In this document: piece after piece, positions 26,368 to 34,887 of the stretch
How the letters are laid out: each line of letters begins with the position of its first letter
Numbering within the stretch: position 1 is the stretch's first letter
From: Actinomarina sp002308095
Lineage (GTDB): Bacteria; Actinomycetota; Acidimicrobiia; Actinomarinales; Actinomarinaceae
Length of the DNA: 64,000 nucleotides
Reading direction: 5' to 3'
Assembly: GCA_045563135.1 (NCBI GenBank)
Contig: JBJKUL010000001.1
Location: 1-64,000 of the forward strand
The notes under the pieces: model-generated
Database searches by the model: none
Seen by the model: the letters and a program-made list of their open reading frames with translations, nothing else
What the model was told of the DNA's origin: nothing
Made by a program: the position numbers and the translations under genes

Positions 26368-27483
26368 TTGAAGTTCAAAATAAAAACAGAAGATTTAAAA
26401 AACATTGTTTCAACAGTGTCAAGAATAGTTGACCCAAGGCCGGCATCCCCTTCACTGCAAGGACTATATTTTAAAACAACAAGAGAAAACATAGAGATTA
26501 CAGGTTCTGATCTCGACATTGTTATTAAAGCAAAGGCCGGAGCAGAGGTTGAAGTTGACGGAGAAGCTCTCATAAACGCTAGGGTTCTATCTGATATGGT
26601 TAGAAAACTACCAAGAGGAGAAGTGGTTTTCTCAGACATTGGAAGCGAACTAAGGGTAGAGCAGAATAAACTAAATTTTACCTTAAGAAAACTAGATGAA
26701 AAAACCTATCCAGAAACCTTACTTGAAACAAATTATGAGAACGAGAAAAGTCTTGAAATAGACCCTAACGAACTTTTTGAATCTTTAAAAAAAGTAGGGA
26801 TAGCGGCCTCACCAGAAGGAGGAAGACCTATATTAACTGGTGTTTATTTCAACAACGAAAACGATAAAACCGAATTAGCAGCTACAGACAGTTACAGACT
26901 TGCAACACACGACCTAACAAACTTCCCAATAAAAGATGCAGGTATTTTATCATTTAGATCTCTAAATGAAACAGCAAAAATTTTCGAACAAACTGAAGGA
27001 ACTATATATATAAACTCAACTGAAAGAGAGCTTCATTTTTACAACGATAAGTTTTCGGCATCTATAAGAAAACTTGAAGGAAGTTTTCCAGAATATGGAA
27101 ATCTTTTTCCCAAAGAAACAATTTTTTCTATTGAGGTAAACAAAAGCGAAATACTTGAAACACTAGACCGAGCAACGGTTGTGGCAGAAGGTTTCATACC
27201 CGTAAAACTTGAAGTCGCCGACACAGAAACCTTAAAAATAACAACAATAAATAAGGACATTGGTGGTGGTACTGAAGAGGTTTCAATAAAAACATTGGGT
27301 TTAGAAGTAGGTGACGTTAGTGGTTTTACAATGTCTTTCAACCCCAACTATTTAATTCAAGGAATTGAAGTTTTAGACGGGAACACTGTATATATGAGGT
27401 TTTCAGGAAACGAGAAACCGGTTGTCATTCAAGGAGAACATGAGACATTTAGGTATTTATTAATGCCTGTTAGACCAAGTTAA
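26368..27483 (+). CDS. dnaN: DNA polymerase III beta sliding clamp
   Basis: A 371-residue clamp with three repeated domains, the usual length. Landmarks: VDPRPASPSLQGLYFKT near the start, SPEGGRPILTGVYF in the second domain, TDSYRLA, and the C-terminal YLLMPVR that helps form the partner-binding pocket. TTG start with AGGAG seven bases before it. It encircles DNA and tethers polymerases. Confidence 0.97.
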   Translation: MKFKIKTEDLKNIVSTVSRIVDPRPASPSLQGLYFKTTRENIEITGSDLDIVIKAKAGAEVEVDGEALINARVLSDMVRKLPRGEVVFSDIGSELRVEQNKLNFTLRKLDEKTYPETLLETNYENEKSLEIDPNELFESLKKVGIAASPEGGRPILTGVYFNNENDKTELAATDSYRLATHDLTNFPIKDAGILSFRSLNETAKIFEQTEGTIYINSTERELHFYNDKFSASIRKLEGSFPEYGNLFPKETIFSIEVNKSEILETLDRATVVAEGFIPVKLEVADTETLKITTINKDIGGGTEEVSIKTLGLEVGDVSGFTMSFNPNYLIQGIEVLDGNTVYMRFSGNEKPVVIQGEHETFRYLLMPVRPS

Positions 27484-27770
27484 TGGAGTCAACTGAACCA
27501 ACTAAAATAAATGCTGAAAGAAACAACCTTGGTATCAGTTTTGAAAAATCAAAAAAAATAGAAAACTATTTTAATAAAAATAAATACACGTGGTCAAAAG
27601 AAATTTCCTTAGGGCCTGTTTTAAACAACAAAGCGATCATCTATACAAAATCAAAAAGAGTAAAAGATATTGTTCAATTTGAAGAGCAAAAAATACTTAT
27701 AGACATTGAGAAAAAGCTAAATATTAAACTACTTTCTATCGATGTTCAAATCTTGAATAACACACAATAA
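27483..27770 (+). CDS. DciA-like (DUF721) protein
   Basis: A 95-residue protein in the slot between dnaN and gyrB where actinobacteria carry recF and a DUF721 gene. The core ending in VQFEEQKILIDIEKKLNIKLLSIDVQIL resembles the KH-like domain of DciA, the loader of the replicative helicase. The match is by position and pattern, not strong motifs. It starts on the last base of the dnaN stop. recF itself is missing here. Confidence 0.6.
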   Translation: MESTEPTKINAERNNLGISFEKSKKIENYFNKNKYTWSKEISLGPVLNNKAIIYTKSKRVKDIVQFEEQKILIDIEKKLNIKLLSIDVQILNNTQ

Positions 27771-27847
27771 TTGTCTATTTCTACTAAAATGGGAGTTCAG
27801 CAAGGGGCTGTACACAAAAAAATATAGAAACGTTTCTTAGGAGATCT

Positions 27848-29770
27848 GTGCCAAAAAAAGACTCAAACACCTATGATTCTAAAGATATAAAAATTCTTGA
27901 GGGTCTTGAAGCTGTTCGTAAAAGACCAGCTATGTATATCGGTTCAACTGGGCCAATAGGATTACACCACCTTATATGGGAGGTTGTTGATAACTCTGTT
28001 GATGAAGCTATGGCTGGAAGGTGTACATCAATTGAGATTCAGTTAGAAAAAAACGGATCAGTAACTGTTGCTGATAACGGGAGTGGAATTCCTGTTAAGC
28101 CACACCCAAAAACAAAGGTTTCAGCTTTAACTACAGTCCTCACAACGTTACACGCTGGTGGAAAATTTGAATCAGGAGCATATACAGTCAGTGGAGGTTT
28201 ACACGGAGTTGGAATATCGGTTGTTAATGCACTCTCTACTTTCGTAAAAGTTGAAGTACAAAGAGATGGTCATGTTTGGAATCAAAATTTTGATTATGGT
28301 AAACCAACTTCAAAAATTAAAAAAGGCAAAGCATCAAAAAAAACCGGAACAAAAGTAAATTTTCTACCGGATCCAGAAATTTTTACTGAAACCCAAGCCT
28401 TTGAGTACAACATAGTTTCAGAAAGAGTTAGACAAACAGCCTTCTTAAACAAAGGATTAAAAATAATTCTTAAAGATAACAGAGTAAAACCTGCAACAAA
28501 AGAAGAATTTCTATATAAAGGTGGACTTGTTGATTTTGTCGATTATTTAAACGATGGTCACGAAGTCTTGCATGAAAAAATCATCTCTTTCTCAGACAAA
28601 GCAAAAGATTCAGAAATAGAAGTTGCAATGCAGTGGAAGGCTGAAGACGAAGTAACAATTAAAAGTTTTGCAAACAACATCCACACCCTAGAAGGTGGAA
28701 CACACGAAGAAGGACTCAGAACAGCGGTTACCAAAGCAATCAATGATTTTGCAAAATCTAGAAACCTACATTCTGATATTTCACTAACTGGAGATGATAT
28801 TAGAGAGGGTTTAACAGGTGTAATTTCTGTAAGAGTTCAAGAACCTCAATTTGAAGGTCAAACAAAGACTAAATTGGGAAATACTGAGATGAAATCCAAG
28901 GTTCAAGTATTAGTCAACCAAGAATTTCCAAAATGGCTTTCTAAAAATACAAAAGAAGGTAGAGCAATTGTAGAAAGATGTGCTTTGGCAGCTAAGGCAA
29001 GAATGAGTGCAAAAAAAGCTAGAGAGCTAACCAAAAGAAAAAGTATTCTAGAGACAGCTGGGCTTCCAGGTAAACTCGCAGACTGTTCATCAAAAGATCC
29101 CTCAGAAAGTGAATTATTCATAGTAGAGGGAGACTCCGCAGCAGGTCCGGCTAAACAGGCTCGTGAATCTAGAACACAAGCAATCCTGCCAATTCGTGGA
29201 AAAATTATTAATGTCCAAAAAGTAACAGAAAACAGAGCGCTTCAAAATGAAGAAATAAGTTCCCTCATTAAAGCAATTGGTACTGGAATAAAAGCAGAGT
29301 ACAAAGGAGACGAATCTAGGTACGATAAAATAATTTTTCTCACGGATGCAGATGTTGATGGTGCACACATTAGAACACTCCTCCTTACCTTCTTTTTTAA
29401 ATTTATGCCTGGATTAATTAAAGAAGGAAAAGTGTGGATTGCCGAACCGCCACTTTATAGAGCCAAATCTACAGGTGGAGTAAATTACCTTAAAGATGAT
29501 GAGGCACTTGAGCAATTTAAAAAAGACAACAAATCAAAGAAATTCGATATCTCTAGATTTAAAGGTCTTGGTGAAATGAACGCAGGGGAGCTTTGGGACA
29601 CAGCAATGAATCCAGAATCTAGAACACTTATAAAAGTTAATATTGCTGACGGTAAGGCCGCAGAAGCTAAAGCGGCGGATATGTTTGAAATCTTAATGGG
29701 AAGTGATGTTTCAAGAAGAAAAACATTTATAGAACAAAATGCAAAGGATGTGAGGTTTCTAGACGTCTAA
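27848..29770 (+). CDS. gyrB: DNA gyrase subunit B
   Basis: A 640-residue ATPase subunit from a GTG start with AGGAG upstream. GHKL motifs: EVVDNSVDEA, DNGSGIPV and GGLHGVGISVVNA. Toprim: LFIVEGDSAAGPAKQ and TDADVDGAHIRTLL. The C-terminal YKGLGEMN and RTL are present. Length matches actinobacterial GyrB without the long insertion of proteobacteria. The stop overlaps the gyrA ATG (TAATG). Confidence 0.98.
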   Translation: MPKKDSNTYDSKDIKILEGLEAVRKRPAMYIGSTGPIGLHHLIWEVVDNSVDEAMAGRCTSIEIQLEKNGSVTVADNGSGIPVKPHPKTKVSALTTVLTTLHAGGKFESGAYTVSGGLHGVGISVVNALSTFVKVEVQRDGHVWNQNFDYGKPTSKIKKGKASKKTGTKVNFLPDPEIFTETQAFEYNIVSERVRQTAFLNKGLKIILKDNRVKPATKEEFLYKGGLVDFVDYLNDGHEVLHEKIISFSDKAKDSEIEVAMQWKAEDEVTIKSFANNIHTLEGGTHEEGLRTAVTKAINDFAKSRNLHSDISLTGDDIREGLTGVISVRVQEPQFEGQTKTKLGNTEMKSKVQVLVNQEFPKWLSKNTKEGRAIVERCALAAKARMSAKKARELTKRKSILETAGLPGKLADCSSKDPSESELFIVEGDSAAGPAKQARESRTQAILPIRGKIINVQKVTENRALQNEEISSLIKAIGTGIKAEYKGDESRYDKIIFLTDADVDGAHIRTLLLTFFFKFMPGLIKEGKVWIAEPPLYRAKSTGGVNYLKDDEALEQFKKDNKSKKFDISRFKGLGEMNAGELWDTAMNPESRTLIKVNIADGKAAEAKAADMFEILMGSDVSRRKTFIEQNAKDVRFLDV

Positions 29771-32325
29771 TGGTAGATAAAAAACCAAAACCAAAAAAAC
29801 CTGCTGCAAAAAAACCTGCTGCAAAAAAACCTGCTGCAAAAAAACCTGCTGCAAAAAAACCTGCTGCAAAAAAACCTGCTGCAAAAAAACCTGCAGAATC
29901 CAAACAAGTTGTAACAAAAGATACAAATAACGACATGTCAATACAAGTTGAGGATGAGATTTCAAAATCGTTTCTTGATTACGCAATGTCTGTCATTGTC
30001 TCAAGAGCTTTACCTGATGTTAAAGATGGTTTGAAACCAGTTCAAAGACGTATCTTATATTCAATGTATGAAACCGGCATAAGACCAACAGGCCCATTTA
30101 GGAAGTGCTCTAAGGTTGTTGGTGATGTAATGGGTAATTATCACCCACATGGTAACGATGCAATTTATGGAACACTAGTCAGACTAGGTCAACACTTCAG
30201 TACAAGATATCCACTAATTGAGCCTCAAGGTAACTTCGGAACACCAGACGACCCTCCTGCTGCCATGAGGTACACAGAGTCGAGAATGTCACAACTATCC
30301 TCACAACTATTGGACGGTATAGATGAAGATACTGTTAATTTTGAGCCCAACTACTCAGGAGAGAGTTCTGAACCAAAAGTATTACCAGGAAGGTTTCCAA
30401 ATCTCTTAATTAACGGAGCTGAGGGAATCGCTGTAGCTATGGCAACAAATATGCCGCCTTATAACTTAAGAGAAGTAACTGAAGCAGTTAAATTTACTTT
30501 AAATAATAAAAATCCAAAACCATCAGATTATTTAAAAATCATTAAAGCACCTGATTTTCCAACAGGAGGTCTTGTTGTAGACACTCCAACAATTAAGGAT
30601 GCAATTTTAAAAGGAAGAGGGTCTATAAAACTTAGAGCTGTTGCTGACGTAGAGGAACTTGGCAAAGGAAAATCTGCAATTATCGTCAAAGAACTTCCTT
30701 ATCAAGCTTCAATAGATAGGATCATGGAAAAAATTGCTTCATTGGTTCAAGATAAAAAATTAGCAGGTGTCTCCGACCTAAGAAATGAAAGTAGTGATAG
30801 AAATGGTACAAGACTAGTAATTGAGTTAAAAAGAGACGCTGTACCACAAGTTGTTTTAAATCAACTTTTTAAACAAACACAACTTCAAGACACTTTTGCT
30901 GTCAATTCAGTTGCTTTAGTTGACGGTGTTCCAAAAGTTCTTTCAGTGCCACAACTCATTAACTATTACATCGATCACCAAATTGATGTAATACAAAGAA
31001 GGACTCAATATAGGCTCAACAAAGCAGAAGCAAGACTTCATATTGTTGAAGGCTTGATTTTAGCTCTAGATAAAATAGATCAAATCATAAAGGTAATTAG
31101 AGCTTCAAAAGATGTTGAAACAGCAAGAACTTCTTTGATGAAAAAATTTAAACTTTCAGAAATACAAGCTTCACATATTCTTGACATGCCACTGCGAAGA
31201 CTTACTGCGCTAGAAAGAGAAAAACTAGAAGAGGAAAAAAACGAACTTAAAAAAACAATTAAGGAACTTGCCGCGATTCTAAAAAGTAGAAAAAAACAAG
31301 ATGACATACTTGTAGAAGAGCTTGAAGAGATTACAAATAAGTTTGGAGATGAAAGAAGATCTCGCATAGTTCCCGACGTTGGAGAGGTTTCAATTGAAGA
31401 TTTAATCGAAGATGAAGAAATAATTGTCTCAGTATCATCAAAAGGATATGTGAAATCAGTCCCTTCTACATCTTATAAAAAACAAGGTAGAGGAGGAAAA
31501 GGAGTCAAAGCAGCATCTTCAGATGAAGACGTCATCGAACACTTACTATCAACCTCTGTCCATGCTTACTTATTATTTTTTACAGATCAAGGAAAAGTTT
31601 ATAGAGCTAAAGCTCACGAACTACCAAAAACCACAAGAACAGCACAAGGCTCATTGATTCATAATGTACTCTCAATGTCCCAAGATGAAAAGGTACAAGC
31701 AATAATTGATACTAGAGACTACGAGACAGAAAAATTCCTATTAATTATGACAGAAAAAGGAACTGTTAAAAAATCTGCTTTCAAAGACTTTGATTCTAAT
31801 TATAAATCCTTACAAGCAATCAAACTCAAAGACGACGATAGAGTTGTATCGGTGAAAACAACTTCTGGCAAAGAAGACGTAATATTGGTTTCTAAAAAAG
31901 GACAAGCAATCCGTTTTGATGAAAATAATCTTAAACCACAAGGAAGAACAGCAATGGGTGTTCGAGGAATTAAATTACGTGAAGGGGATGAGGTAGTAGG
32001 TGCCGCGACCTCAAGAGATGAAACACTATTGTTTATTACAGCAAAAGGATACGGTAAGAGAACAAACCTTGACGAGTTCAGAAAAGCTGGACGTGGAGGC
32101 ATGGGTGTAAAAGCTCTGAAGGTAACAGAAGTTAAAGGAGATTTAATTGGTGCTCGTTCTGTAGATGAAGATACAGAGGTTATGCTTATGAGTACTGGTG
32201 GAACTGCAATAAGATGTGCAGTAAAGCAAATAAAAAAAATGAGTAGAGCTGCGCAAGGAGTCAAAGTTATGAAACTTTCTAAAGAAGAGGAAATTTCTGC
32301 TTTTATTCCAATAAAAAGTGATTAA
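29770..32325 (+). CDS. gyrA: DNA gyrase subunit A with KKPAA-repeat N-terminal extension
   Basis: An 851-residue subunit. Residues 1-55 form an extra, basic extension: KPKPKKPAA followed by repeated KKPAA units, then the normal start MSIQVEDEISKSFLDYAMSVIVSRALPDV. The catalytic Tyr is in AAMRYTE; the C-terminal DNA-wrapping wheel holds the GyrA box QGRGGKG. In the quinolone region the sequence is YHPHGNDAIYG: E. coli Asp82, Ser83 and Asp87 correspond to Asn, Asp and Gly. Wrapping domain and length are otherwise normal. No second topoisomerase IV pair is visible. Confidence 0.97.
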   Translation: MVDKKPKPKKPAAKKPAAKKPAAKKPAAKKPAAKKPAAKKPAESKQVVTKDTNNDMSIQVEDEISKSFLDYAMSVIVSRALPDVKDGLKPVQRRILYSMYETGIRPTGPFRKCSKVVGDVMGNYHPHGNDAIYGTLVRLGQHFSTRYPLIEPQGNFGTPDDPPAAMRYTESRMSQLSSQLLDGIDEDTVNFEPNYSGESSEPKVLPGRFPNLLINGAEGIAVAMATNMPPYNLREVTEAVKFTLNNKNPKPSDYLKIIKAPDFPTGGLVVDTPTIKDAILKGRGSIKLRAVADVEELGKGKSAIIVKELPYQASIDRIMEKIASLVQDKKLAGVSDLRNESSDRNGTRLVIELKRDAVPQVVLNQLFKQTQLQDTFAVNSVALVDGVPKVLSVPQLINYYIDHQIDVIQRRTQYRLNKAEARLHIVEGLILALDKIDQIIKVIRASKDVETARTSLMKKFKLSEIQASHILDMPLRRLTALEREKLEEEKNELKKTIKELAAILKSRKKQDDILVEELEEITNKFGDERRSRIVPDVGEVSIEDLIEDEEIIVSVSSKGYVKSVPSTSYKKQGRGGKGVKAASSDEDVIEHLLSTSVHAYLLFFTDQGKVYRAKAHELPKTTRTAQGSLIHNVLSMSQDEKVQAIIDTRDYETEKFLLIMTEKGTVKKSAFKDFDSNYKSLQAIKLKDDDRVVSVKTTSGKEDVILVSKKGQAIRFDENNLKPQGRTAMGVRGIKLREGDEVVGAATSRDETLLFITAKGYGKRTNLDEFRKAGRGGMGVKALKVTEVKGDLIGARSVDEDTEVMLMSTGGTAIRCAVKQIKKMSRAAQGVKVMKLSKEEEISAFIPIKSD
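29794..29898 (+). repeat. 15-bp tandem repeat encoding KKPAA
   Basis: Six identical 15-base copies of AAAAAACCTGCTGCA, then a seventh unit that reads KKPAE. It lies in the N-terminal extension of GyrA. Perfect copies mean recent repeat slippage, and the run of A bases is prone to length change. Confidence 0.95.
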
Positions 32326-32327
32326 AA

Positions 32328-32822
32328 ATGGTAAAAGTAAACAGAGTTAGAAGAATAATTAGAAAGATCGATCCTTGGACTGTCTTGAAGGTAACTTTCG
32401 TCTTAAATTTTATAATTGCATTAACCATTGTGCTGGGCTTTTCAATCCTCTGGGTGCTTTTAGTTAACGCAGGGGTTCCTCAAGGACTAGAAGAGATAGC
32501 TAGAAGATTAGCCTTACTTGATGCGGACGCATCTCTCGTTGGTAACGTAGAGCCATTATTTACCTCAGTAGTATTCTTGGCTACCGTTTATTTATTAACT
32601 CAAACAGCTTTAGCAACAATAGGTGCATTTTTTTACAATCTCGTTTCTGACCTAGTGGGTGGAGTAGAAGTAGTTGTTTTAGAAGAGACATATAGTGATC
32701 CACAAATTCAAAACACTGAAAGTAAAACAGAAAAGACTTCTTCAAAGAATAAAGAAACAATGTTGATGACCTTTTCTAATACGATAAAGAATTTACAAAA
32801 TGAAGAAGACGAGAACGAATAA
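32328..32822 (+). CDS. DUF3566 transmembrane protein
   Basis: A 164-residue membrane protein with two helices (about 24-48 and 83-108), the core IDPWTVLKVTFVLNF and a second-helix end ALATIGAFFYNLVSDLVGGVEV typical of DUF3566. This family is found directly after gyrA in actinobacteria. The function is unknown. The C-terminus is an acidic/Lys-rich cytosolic tail. It starts two bases after gyrA. Confidence 0.9.
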   Translation: MVKVNRVRRIIRKIDPWTVLKVTFVLNFIIALTIVLGFSILWVLLVNAGVPQGLEEIARRLALLDADASLVGNVEPLFTSVVFLATVYLLTQTALATIGAFFYNLVSDLVGGVEVVVLEETYSDPQIQNTESKTEKTSSKNKETMLMTFSNTIKNLQNEEDENE

Positions 32823-32843
32823 CTTGCTAAACTCTTTTTAACA

Positions 32844-32932
32844 AATAAAGCATAAAGCGAAGTTAGTGAAAACCTAACACTGTCCCGCAACTGTGATTCG
32901 AAAGATAAGTCAGGTCGCCTTTTTGCTTAATT
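32844..32932 (+). promoter_or_regulatory. Cobalamin riboswitch
   Basis: The conserved core CTGTCCCGCAACTGT (32879-32893) and the AAGTCAGGTCGCC box (about 32907-32919) are present, closed by AATAAAGC (32844) against GCTTAATT (32925). It is compact at about 90 bases; the side-arm domain and the 5' GGGAA-type element are reduced. It precedes a B12-binding lipoprotein gene. Confidence 0.9.
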
Positions 32933-32947
32933 AAAAACAACAATCCT

Positions 32948-32993
32948 CGAGTGAAGGAATGGAGTATCAATCCTTTCTCGTGGTAAGAAAGGA
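32948..32993 (+). promoter_or_regulatory. Expression platform hairpins of the B12 riboswitch
   Basis: TCCTTTCT (32971-32978) can pair with AGAAAGGA (32986-32993), the ribosome-binding site, or instead with the upstream GAAGGA within a hairpin closed by CGAG (32948-32951) and CTCG (32977-32980). Mutually exclusive pairings suggest translational control. Confidence 0.65.
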
Positions 32994-32997
32994 ACTT

Positions 32998-33966
32998 ATG
33001 AAATATAAAATACTAATTCTTGCCGCGTTGATAACAATGTGCACAAATTCAACAGAATCTAGCACAGAACAAAGAGTTGTCTCATTATCAACTACGCATA
33101 CTGAAATTATCCAAACACTTGGAGGTGAAAACCTTCTAGTTGGAATAGATTCATTCTCAGAATCAGAACTTCCTATTGAAAAAATAGATGCATTCACCGT
33201 TACTGCAGATGAATTAGTTAATTTGAATCCAGATTTAGTAATTGTGGCTTTTGACTTTAATGGGATCATAGATGGACTAGAAGCTTTAAATTTAAATTAC
33301 GTTTTACTGCCACCAGCTAGGAATTTTGATGAGGTTTACACGCAAATTATGGAAATCGGAAATTTAATAAATAAATCTGAAGAATCTATTGATCTTGTTT
33401 CTGAAATGGAAAACGATGTTGCCGAGATTATTGAGAATTTTTCTGCTCAAAATGTAAAAGTCTTTCATGAAATTGGATACACCTATGGAATATACACTGT
33501 TAATGAAAACTCATTTATTGGAGAAATTTATAATCTTCTAGGAGTAGATAATATAGCTAACTTTAAGGAAGACCCATTTGGAAGTGGGTATCCAGAATTT
33601 TCTGAAGAAGAAATATTAATGGCCAATCCTAATTTAATTATTGTTGGTCATTCTGATTATTTAAACAAAGATCTTTCAACAAGAGTTGGTTGGGAAGAAA
33701 TTACTGCAATACAAAGTGGAAATCTCTTTTTTCTTGATGAAAACCTTGCAAACAACTGGGGAACAAACACAGTTGATTTACTAAATACTCTTTCAGAAGT
33801 TACTCAGTCACAAGAGGACCCTGGAGTAGTATATTCAAATCAATATTCTGATGAAATACAAAATTCTTCAGTCTTTCAAAATAATATACTTTATCTAGTA
33901 CTGTTTATCTTGATAGGTTTAATTTCTTACTCAAGAACCAGAACCAAGCAAAAAGAAAAAGTTTAA
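32998..33966 (+). CDS. BtuF-like cobalamin-binding lipoprotein with C-terminal anchor
   Basis: A 322-residue periplasmic-binding protein. I chose the ATG at 32998, which gives MKYKILILAALITMC with a lipobox and has AAAGGA before it; an earlier ATG at 32959 lies in the riboswitch platform. The body matches the class III binding-protein fold (RVVSLSTTHTEIIQTLGG, LNPDLVIV, MANPNLIIVG). The riboswitch argues for cobalamin as ligand. Odd: besides the lipid anchor there is a C-terminal membrane helix (about 295-313) and a basic tail. No BtuC/BtuD genes are adjacent. Confidence 0.85.
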   Translation: MKYKILILAALITMCTNSTESSTEQRVVSLSTTHTEIIQTLGGENLLVGIDSFSESELPIEKIDAFTVTADELVNLNPDLVIVAFDFNGIIDGLEALNLNYVLLPPARNFDEVYTQIMEIGNLINKSEESIDLVSEMENDVAEIIENFSAQNVKVFHEIGYTYGIYTVNENSFIGEIYNLLGVDNIANFKEDPFGSGYPEFSEEEILMANPNLIIVGHSDYLNKDLSTRVGWEEITAIQSGNLFFLDENLANNWGTNTVDLLNTLSEVTQSQEDPGVVYSNQYSDEIQNSSVFQNNILYLVLFILIGLISYSRTRTKQKEKV

Positions 33967-33975
33967 GGAGAGAAA

Positions 33976-34884
33976 ATGAAAGGTTATTCAGAAGATTTAT
34001 ACATACTAGCTTTTGACCATAGAGGTACTATAACCAAGGGACTTTTAGGGGTAGAAGGACGTGAACCCACTGAAGAAGAAGCTGGAAAAGTAAATGAGAT
34101 GAAAAATATCATTTTTGATGGTTTTTTGAAAGCAAAGGAATCTGGAATAACTGGAGGCGAGCCCGCAATTCTTGTTGATGAAACTTTTGGTCTAGATGTT
34201 CAGCAAAAAGCAAAAGATATGGGTATAAAATTTGCTGCTCCTGTTGAAAAATCAGGTCAAAAAGTTTTTGATTTTGAATATGGAGATCACTTTGGTGAAA
34301 AAATTAAAGAAATAGGTGCAGACTTCGTAAAAATTTTAGTTCGATGGAACCCAGATGATGACGAAGAAACTAGAGAAATACAAGGTAAAAGAATTAAAGA
34401 ACTCTCTGACTGGTTATCAGAAAACGATAAGAAATTTCTTTTAGAGTTTCTTGTACCAGCTACTTCCGAACAGTTGGAATCTGTAGGAAATGATCAGGCT
34501 CGATATGATTCAGAAATCAGACCTATGCTAGCTGTAAAAGTTGTAGAAGAGATGAGAGAAAGAGGAGCAGATCCTGACATTTGGAAGATAGAAGGACTTG
34601 ATACTGCTGAGGATTGTGAAAAAGTAGCTGCAGCTATTAAAACCGGTGATAGAGAAAATGTCATCGCTGTTGTTTTAGGTAGAGGAGCAACAGATGAAAA
34701 AGTAAATGAGTGGTTACGAGCTGGATCATCTGTAGAGGGATATAAAGGATTTGCAATCGGAAGATCAATTTTCTGGGATGCGCTTAAAGGATTTCACGAA
34801 GGTGACAAATCTAGAGAAGAAGCAGTTACTGAAATTGCTGAATCTTATTTAGGTTTTCTTTCTGTCTATCAAAACGGGAGTTAA
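33976..34884 (+). CDS. DUF2090 aldolase-like protein
   Basis: A 302-residue protein of the DUF2090 family, a TIM-barrel relative of tagatose-bisphosphate aldolases often found fused to IolC kinases. Here it stands alone. Seen: the start LYILAFDHRGT, ILVDETFG, FVKILVRWNPDD, FLLEFLVPAT, PDIWKIEGLD and the phosphate-loop-like VVLGRGA with FAIGRSIF. AAGGAGAG precedes the ATG. It lies four bases before the phosphofructokinase gene, so it may act on a sugar phosphate that feeds that step; exact reaction unknown. Confidence 0.78.
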   Translation: MKGYSEDLYILAFDHRGTITKGLLGVEGREPTEEEAGKVNEMKNIIFDGFLKAKESGITGGEPAILVDETFGLDVQQKAKDMGIKFAAPVEKSGQKVFDFEYGDHFGEKIKEIGADFVKILVRWNPDDDEETREIQGKRIKELSDWLSENDKKFLLEFLVPATSEQLESVGNDQARYDSEIRPMLAVKVVEEMRERGADPDIWKIEGLDTAEDCEKVAAAIKTGDRENVIAVVLGRGATDEKVNEWLRAGSSVEGYKGFAIGRSIFWDALKGFHEGDKSREEAVTEIAESYLGFLSVYQNGS

Positions 34885-34887
34885 TTA

